A stretch of 64,000 bases of DNA from Bettongia penicillata ogilbyi (Eukaryota > Chordata > Mammalia > Diprotodontia > Potoroidae), in the NCBI GenBank assembly GCA_023548195.1, contig JAJHZJ010000400.1:558001-622000 (forward strand). The letters are read 5' to 3'. How positions within the stretch are numbered: the first letter of the stretch is position 1; every line of letters starts with the position of its first letter. Both the position numbers and the translations under genes were made by a program. Below, in pieces: positions 57,060 to 64,000 of the stretch. The notes below the pieces were generated by a model. The model ran no database searches. It saw nothing but the letters and a program-made list of their open reading frames with translations, and was not told where the DNA came from.

Positions 57060-57170
57060 CTATGTTCATACACACATATCTGCGCATAGAATGCACACAC
57101 GTATACATATATAAATAGCACTTATGTGTCTATTATCACACATATATGTAGAATGCATGTATACACAATA
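57060..57170. repeat. CA/TA/TG-rich tract
   Basis: Imperfect 'cacacata', 'tatacatatata' and 'gcatgtatacac' units. Confidence 0.55.
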
Positions 57171-59690
57171 TATTAATAGATTTTAGTAAAGAAAATTATT
57201 TTCCTATTCCTTTGAATCATCAAAATGTTCTTCTATACTGGTGGTAAGACATATACTATTTCTATTGACTTCACTCTTTGCCATCATGTACACTTAAAGC
57301 TGTTTTGTTTTCCTGCTCCTTTCAACACTAAAGTGCTCCACATGAAAGGGGCTTAATATGACAGAACCTTACACCAGTAATGCTCTGTCAGAAGAGAGGA
57401 TAATAATAGGCAATCAGTGTTCTTTCCTGATTTTGTTATAGCTGCTTCAAACCAAGCATTACTGATTTTTTTTCACTAATGTGAGCACTGTTAATGACAC
57501 CACAGTCATTAGTATTCTTTTAAAGCTTCCTCAAAAACTATTCCTGAGTTTCCTATCCCTCATTCCCTTTTGTCTTTAAACATTCCAATAGTTTATTGTC
57601 CCCAATCCTTACACTAAATGACTGAATAGCTGAAGCTCAGTGAAGATCAAGTCACTTTTGAATCAGAAGAGTCTTGTCATATTAAATGGCCTCAATTCAG
57701 TCACATAACTTGTGCTAGCAACTCTGGAGCCAAGAGGAGGAGACAATTTTTCTGCTCTCCACTCCCTCCCATAACCCCATTCTATAAAACTGGAAAGTAA
57801 GTAGGAGTCACTTGTGATTATGACATTGACAAGGGCATCTAATCAGGCAAGTTCCTAAAAGACACAGATTATTGATAGAGTACATGTTGGTATGGAACTA
57901 GATATTTTCCTCTAGGTACAGTCAGTCCATCCTCAATATTCAGAAGCTTAACTTCTAAGATGCCAAGCATTTGTGTGATTTTATAAATATCCTAATTTTC
58001 ACTTTCGTTATGACACCATGTATATTTCTGGTTATACTCAGTAGAGGAAAAAAAAATGAGAGGTTTCATACTGTGGAGCAGCTGGCATCCTACTAGGCAC
58101 TTCACAGGTCTTCTTTACCCTGTCTTTGTAGAGTAAAGAGCATCTTGTGCATGTGTTGCTTATTTTCATTGTTTGCCTTTTAAACTCAAGTTTTGAGTTA
58201 CAATTATGCCCCCAAGGCATAGTGAAAGTCCTTTGGGTTATAAAGTGATGTCAAGATCTTGCTAGAGCTGGTTTCTTCTGACACTGATAGAGAGCGACCA
58301 AGTTAGAAATTTATAACGGAATAGCATACAGTACAATACCCTTACACTGCCACCTGACACAGTGGAAGGTAAGGCTCAGACTAAAAAATATTTTAGTTTT
58401 AAAATTTTATTTGTTGAACAGTAGTGTTGAAGAGAGAGACAGGAGAGCTAATTCAAAATGTGAATGAATTCACTTAGACCTTCTCTGTAGCCTCTGGGAG
58501 TTTTGTTGATGTAAAAGCAGCATCCCTGAGATTTAGCAAGAAGCTAAATGAAGGCAGTGATGTAGGAAAAGGACCAGATTTATGTAGGATGATTTTAGGA
58601 TTTCTTTGTAGGAGTGGGAGATCTGGGTTAAGTCTTGCAAGTTAAAGGCACTGGGTGAGGACTATGAATGACACAAGATAAGGAAATCCCATTCCCCAGG
58701 ATGAGGGGTGGAGCAGGAAATTTTATGTTCCCCCTAGGATGAGTGGTGGGGACAAGGAATTTTTCGGTCCTGGATAAGGGGAAGTTTTGATAAGGGGAGA
58801 CTTTACAGCACCAAGGTCTTCCCAAAAATCAATGCTATTTTAACTCTTGGGCACTATTTTTATCCACATCAGTAGTTGTGGTATTGTAGATTTTAATCTG
58901 TTATAAAAAGTGAATATTGCCTGGAATAGATATTTTAAGAAATTGGGATGTTAGTACAAACAGTCACATAATTCTGGGGAATTACTAGTGACTAAAATGT
59001 TTTTCATGTTACCAATTTCATTTTTTGTATTGTATTTTATGGATTATTTCATACTTATTTACTGGATTAGAAAAATCTGTATTATCTTAATAATTTGTTA
59101 TATGAAGCATTATATGAAGAAAAATATATTAAACAATTTCTAATAAAAGATTAAAGTTTTTGGTGATCACAGGAACTTAACCCCGTCTTTCACATAGATT
59201 GTTAATATATCAACATTCATGTTTTTGACTTTCACACAGTTTCTAGGAACATTATCCCCACAGAAACTGAGGATTAATTGTACATGTACTTACTTGCAAG
59301 TGCAAGCTATAGTCCCTACTCTATAAGTCTCATGGAAGGTCGTATCTGTTTAATTTCATGAAATTAAACCAACCCAGCACTCTACTAGGCACTTGCCAAA
59401 AGCTTCTGCCTTTCGGAAAGAGGAGCCATTTGAGCCTTCCAATCCTAGAACAGAGTTTTTATCATTGTTTCAATATCTATGAACATGTTCAGTCATCTCC
59501 ACTTGGAAGATCTTCAGAGAAGGCTTCCCCAGACAGTCTATTCCATTTTCAAACAGCTTTCATTGTTAGGGCATTTTCCCTTATCTTGAATCAAAGTAAG
59601 TTATTTGTAATTTCTCCTAAGTCCTCCTAGTTAGGGACAAGCATCATTTGCCACCTTACTGCTTTCATGGACTGCGTAGTTTTCAGAACC
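57171..59690. other. Unassigned region
   Basis: About 2.5 kb with no recognised gene. It contains the small imperfect tandem array at 58695-58795. Open frames (58038-58220 minus, 58628-58825 minus, 59358-59630 plus) show no known domain. Confidence 0.35.
58695..58795. repeat. Imperfect tandem repeat, unit about 37 bp
   Basis: Three decaying units at 58695-58730, 58732-58767 and 58768-58795 share 'cccaggatgaggggtgg' and 'aaggaattttt'-type sequence. Such arrays are common in LTR U3 regions, but no LTR ends were found. Confidence 0.5.
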
Positions 59691-59694
59691 TAAT

Positions 59695-59930
59695 CACTCA
59701 AGGAAGTTCTGAGTTCAAATGTTGCCTCAGGTACTTTCTATATGTGTCATGCTAAGGAGATAAATCACTGTTTGCCTCAGTGTTTTAATTTAAAAATGAG
59801 AATAAAAACATCATTCCACTTACTTGGGTTTTTGTGAAGATCAAATGAGGTAGTTATGAAGGGCTTATCATAATGCCTGGCACATAGTAAATGCTATATA
59901 ACTGTTAGCTATTTTTATTATAAAATATTA
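59695..59930 (+). repeat. MIR
   Basis: 'ttctgagttcaaatgttgcctcagg', 'tttgtgaagatcaaatgaggtag', 'gggcttatcataatgcctggcacatagtaaatgctatataactgttagct'. Confidence 0.75.
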
Positions 59931-60464
59931 TGTAATTTCAAATTGTTATATAAATACCAACTCTTAAAATTATAATTATTGTTTTTATTATTATTTTCTA
60001 GTGTGCCTTCACAGAGGCTTAATTCATTTAACTCAAAGCAGTGGTGTTCTGATAAATGTTTAACAAGCACCTCTCCCTCTCTCTCTCTCTCTCTTTCTGC
60101 AGGACACACTTTAAAATGCAATAATTAACATTAATCATTAACTATATGTTTGACATTTTTCTCCATCACTTCCTTAATAGTCTATAGATTATCAATAAAA
60201 CAATATAACAAACTCTGATTTGTAGTGGTAGCTAATTTTTTTTGGGGGGAGGGTGGTGTTAAATATTTACACTGAAAATTTAACAATTAACTCTCTCTAT
60301 GGATACCTCTACAAGCCAAGGGAATAATGAATGAAAGGCAATACTATATAGTACATAGTAAACAAATATATAATAAATAGTAATAAATATATGAACCATA
60401 TGATAGTGTCTAAAATAAAAATTAATCAGACTCTAATCGTTTTTTTGCTCACTTAACTTTGAGG

Positions 60465-60770
60465 TTGTTGTGTTTGTCCTTAGTTATTGAAGAGGACCAT
60501 GACATCAAGATGATGGCATGATTTGCACTTGACTAATTTGAGTAAGGGAGGGCTCTGAAAGGTCACCAGCCTCATTTTCTCCTCCAGAGCCATCTGTGTC
60601 CAGTGGCCTGATATTCATCAGGAGGACTGGAGAAGGCCCAGGATGCAATGGTAGACCCTTGCCATTTTAGGCTAGGGTCTTATCACAATGTCACTTTGAG
60701 TGAGATACACCCATTCAATGAATAGGTTTCTTTAAGTAGTTACTCAAGGAATGGCCCCTTTAAAAAGAAA
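60465..60770 (-). mobile_element. SINE/LINE tail element of the 32345-32895 family, antisense
   Basis: Plus strand: 'tgtttgtccttagttattgaagaggaccatgacatcaag', 'ggagggctctgaaaggtcaccagcctc', 'tctcctccagagccatctgtgtccagtggcc', 'ggaatggcccctttaaaaag'. The first 130 bases are the reverse complement of the tail shared with 32760-32895 and 43545-43720. Confidence 0.7.
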
Positions 60771-62190
60771 TCAGATAGGGAGGGGAAGATCCTCAGGGGT
60801 CATAGGTAAAAGTGAAACAATATTTAGTATTTACATTCACTCTGTGCCAAGTATGCCAGGACCTATTGTCCAATCTATGAGGTCCAAAGTGAATTGGGTT
60901 TAAAGCATGGTCTTCGAGCAAGAAATGTAGCCAGTAAATCCAAATGAAAAAGGCAGTTTTCAGTCATGGCAGTGTACCTTCCCTTGGTGTAAAGGGTGAC
61001 TATAGGAGGAACTTGTCCTGGATTAGTTAGGAATTGGTCAAAAGGGAAGGAAGTGCATGGAATCCCCTAAAACAAACAGAGAAAGCCTCCTTCTCACTGC
61101 CCTCTACCTGAAGGTGAATTCAAGCACATATTATCAATGATTTGTCCTTTCAAGTGTCCTGTTCTTATTGGCTTTCAGAGGGCATAGGTAGAGTATAGAA
61201 CAGTGTTTCTGTAAGGGTATGTGTGTATGTGTATACTTATTGTGGGTGTGTTACCCTAAGGAGGAAATGAATTAATGTTGACTCAAAATCATTTAAAATT
61301 TTCACATACTGATGTTCTTCCTTTCCAAATCCTTTTTGGAAAGCCAGATTTGAGGGGGTGTGTTGGGGGTGGGGTGTAGAAAGAAAGTCACAGTGAAGGG
61401 AATTAGGGAGAGGGAGTGAAGTGAGAAGAATCCAGGAGGGCAAAAGAGAAAATACAAGATAATTAGATGCCATAATTAGAGACTTTTCATTTTTCACTTT
61501 ACTGTGAAATCTAATTTATATCATGTGAAATGTTGAGCTCTGTTTCTAGACTGAGTAATATGCTTTAAAACAAAGTGTTCGATAAATAATTGTCTCCTCT
61601 TTTTTTCCCATAATAATATTGAGACAGATCCATTTAATTACCATAACCAAACATGGCAGGGTGCTTGTCAGCCTATGATCTATTACCACTTCCTGTGTGG
61701 CACAAGTACTTGGCCTTCAGCCTTCTCTATAAAACAGCTTCAGGGAGAAGATGGCCTATCTTCTCCCCAGTTCACATCGGAGATGATACCTGTCAGCTTC
61801 CTTCCTTTTCTGACACTAAAGTTTCTGTAATTCTCCTGGGAAATGGGATTTTGACAGTCTCTTTATTTTACCACTCTGCATTTCAAAGGAAATTGTCACT
61901 TTCCCTATCCAGTGAGCTAGTTAGTTCAGTAGTCTGAATATTTCAGACTTTTTTTATTTTTTTGAAAGAGGGAAATTGTACCGTTTCAGGAACAGGGAAT
62001 TTGCAGGAGTTTTATAGACATTTTAGATGAATAAGGAATTGAGCAAGAGACCAGGAATCTGGAATTTGTGGGCCATTTTGCAGCATAAGGAGAGTACTTG
62101 AGGGAGCTGACAGTCTGGCTATCAATCTCTTTCCTCATTGTTGAACATCAAGAGAACCTGAAGAGGAGCTTAAAATTCATGTCCTCATGT
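60771..62190. other. Unassigned region
   Basis: No recognised gene or interspersed repeat. A G-rich stretch lies near 61350-61380. The TAAT-rich segment 61460-61650 is repeat-free and could be a regulatory element, unproven. Confidence 0.35.
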
Positions 62191-62194
62191 TGGG

Positions 62195-63010
62195 ATAATT
62201 GTTAACAGTATTTGTAGTTATATAAATCTTTCGGGTGTTGGTAATGGATGACTGATACTTGGCAATTGTCATGACCCTGTACTTGGAATTCACCCACATT
62301 GCATGTATCAGTGTCATTTCTGAAGACTGAGTATATGTGAAAAAAAACAAACAACTTTGACCCAAATTCACAGATATACAACAATGAGGTCAGCACAACA
62401 GCTCTGTAGACCTTCAGTTTGATGCTATTTTTCTCTCCCACATTTTCCTTCAGAACCTCCCAAACACTGAGCTAGTTTTGGCAAGGCATGTATCAACCTC
62501 ATAATTTATGTGGACATCCCTGGAAAGTATATTGGTAAAATAAGCGAACTTATCTACTGCATTCAGAATTTCTCCATTTGCTAAAACCAGTGGTTCCACA
62601 TATGGAAGGTATGGTGCTGGCTGGTGGAAAACCTCTGTTTTCTTTTTGTTAATAGGCCAAAATTAGCACACATGGCAGAGATTCAATCCATACTCTGTTG
62701 CATCTCAGCCACAGAGGCTTCCTTGACAGCATAATCATCTATAAACAAAAAAGATGACACACCAATTCTCCCTCCATGTTACTCTTGGCTTGTAGCCTTT
62801 TCAAGTTAAATAATTTACCATTAGTGCAAACATCACTGAAGACATCATGCTGAAAAACATGAGAGAGAGCACACAGCCCTACTTGAGCCCATTGGTGGCT
62901 GTGAAAGCATGAGAATCCATTATTCAGAACCTGTGCAAATATGCCATCATAGAACTGGTGCATCAATGCTGATTAACTTCTCTGGGAAACCAAATGTTGT
63001 CATATATAGT
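62195..63010 (-). pseudogene. Non-L1 LINE reverse transcriptase pseudogene (RTE- or CR1-like)
   Basis: Minus-strand pieces in order are 'GFPEKLIS' (about 62975-63000), 'MHQFYDGIFAQVLNNG' (from 62963), 'GKLFNLKRLQAK' (about 62785-62820), and 'KLKVYRAVVLTSLLYICE' (about 62365-62420). I recall this set of blocks from non-L1 LINE reverse transcriptases. It is the palm-to-thumb part of an enzyme that copies element RNA at a nicked target. The catalytic F-A-D-D box and many other sites are lost to stops and frameshifts. The clade is uncertain. It may be the coding partner of the 3' end at 32345-32895, but the two are not joined here. Confidence 0.65.
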
Positions 63011-63520
63011 TTTGGCATGTTGTAATTACTTAATAAGTATTTATTTAATTGAATTGAAAGTTATAAACCTTATCCAGAAAATAAATTCTTCGACTATAAG
63101 AGCAGATTCAACAATGGCTACAAGGAACAAGAGGACAAAAAAAAATAAAAATAAGAACAAAATTCAGTTTAAGGAAAAAGAAAAGAAGAATCTGTAACAC
63201 ATTGTACCCTTTTTAATGCTTAAAAAGGAGGATGTTCAGAAGGAAGTATAGACAGGCAGGATAGTTTTGAAAGTGATGTATAAAATCTATTATATCTTTT
63301 TTTATAAGTGGTATGAAACAACTTTCCAATTTCATCTTATCTTTTTTGTGTATTTTTAGACACATGTGGAGATGATAGTTTTTGGTGTTTTATTTGGGAT
63401 TTTTTTTTTTAAGAAATTAACTTTCATTTTTTTAGATTCATAGAAAATTGCCAGAAAAAAATGGATGGAATTTGAAATTAGGTATATTTAGGCTTGATGC
63501 CAAGAAAAACTCCCAGACAG
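63011..63520. other. Unassigned AT-rich sequence
   Basis: An A-rich patch near 63120-63185 gives a Lys/Asn-rich peptide that is a composition artefact. Nothing else is recognised. Confidence 0.4.
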
Positions 63521-63524
63521 TAGC

Positions 63525-63650
63525 CAGTCAGTCAGCAAGACTTTATTCATTTCTCACTATGTAGTTAGAACTGGGGATTCCAAGACATAAAAAATAATCC
63601 CTCCCCTCAAAGAATATACGTTATAATGAAGGAAACAACATGCAAATAAT
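63525..63650 (+). repeat. Ancient dispersed repeat, 5' block
   Basis: 'cagcaagactttattcatttctcactatg', 'aactggggattccaagacata', 'tccctcccctcaaagaatatacgttataatg'. Confidence 0.6.
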
Positions 63651-63964
63651 TGGGTTTTAGAAGATATACAAAATAGATGAGGCACATCGGAGGTATCCAA
63701 AAATTAAATCAGACATTTTAGAAGTTTTGAAGTTTCCCTTACTGTGAGTTCTTCTCCACTTAGGTTTTAGTAGGTCTTCTTTTTGTGAATAGATTTGACC
63801 AAACGAGCATTGAGCTCTCTTGTCATTCTCAATTCTTTTGTTTCTTAGAAGCAATCACTGTAGTATGGGGGTGGAAGTGCCAGGTTTGGAATCAGGGGAT
63901 GAAGGTACAATCTTGGATCTAATAGATTTCATTGTCATAATATCTAATCATACTTCTAAATTAC

Positions 63965-64000
63965 ATGTGTGTATGCGTGCGTGCATGTGTATGTGTGTTT
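63965..64000 (+). repeat. TG-rich microsatellite at the window edge
   Basis: 'gtgtgtatgcgtgcgtgcatgtgtatgtgtgt' units, truncated by the window end. Confidence 0.8.

Overview
The window looks like an intergenic or intronic stretch of a marsupial (metatherian) nuclear genome. It is AT-rich and full of interspersed repeats. The basis for 'marsupial' is many tRNA-headed SINEs that open with the GGCAGCTAGGTGG-type box and carry a RTE/BovB-like tail, L1 ORF1/ORF2 remnants of the marsupial type, ORF1-only 'half-L1' (HAL1-like) elements, and many old MIR and L2 copies. The species is not determined. I see no rRNA, tRNA, CRISPR, operon or prokaryotic structure, and no complete protein-coding gene. The only host coding candidate is a short possible terminal exon on the minus strand (30769-30973), which I cannot assign to a gene.

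Layout. 0-7.6 kb: an ancient dispersed repeat, an endogenous-retrovirus LTR (minus) with a little internal sequence, a decayed L1/HAL1-like ORF1 element, another copy of the ancient repeat, and an old L1 fragment. 7.6-16 kb: mostly unassigned sequence with SINEs, a solo LTR bounded by a perfect 5-bp target-site duplication (10187-10794), and a long ancient-repeat copy split by a SINE. 16.3-20.8 kb: an L1 with the end of ORF1, the inter-ORF region and a heavily decayed ORF2 through to the 3' end. 23.3-30 kb: the main structure of the window, two ORF1-only L1-type elements placed head to head (5' ends at 26929 and 27164, 234 bases between them). The minus-strand one lies inside a MIR, has a 15/16-bp target-site duplication, and carries about 0.96 kb of extra 3' sequence. 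30-45 kb: MIR, L2 and SINE copies, the 3' end of a second LINE family (32345-32895), several TC and CA microsatellites, a perfect 55-bp tandem duplication, and a SINE with a 9-bp duplication inside an ancient repeat. 45.7-48.4 kb: a third ORF1-only element, about 2.7 kb, cleanly inserted with a 9-bp duplication. 48-64 kb: MIR and L2 copies, long TC tracts, a third LTR copy (55081-55631) inside a MIR, and a degraded reverse transcriptase of a non-L1 LINE (62195-63010, minus).

How the parts relate. What is visible is retrotransposon ecology, not a gene pathway. ORF1-only elements and SINEs have no reverse transcriptase of their own and were presumably copied by L1 and by RTE-like LINEs. Remnants of L1 ORF2, of a non-L1 reverse transcriptase and of a matching LINE 3' end are all present. 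Nested insertions give relative ages: MIR, L2 and the ancient repeat are oldest, and the LTRs, HAL1-like elements and some SINEs are younger. I found no convincing new biological system. The items most worth checking are the head-to-head pair with its 3' extension, the shared SINE/LINE tails, the LTR family and the exon candidate. All repeat-family names come from recognised phrases, not from a database search.
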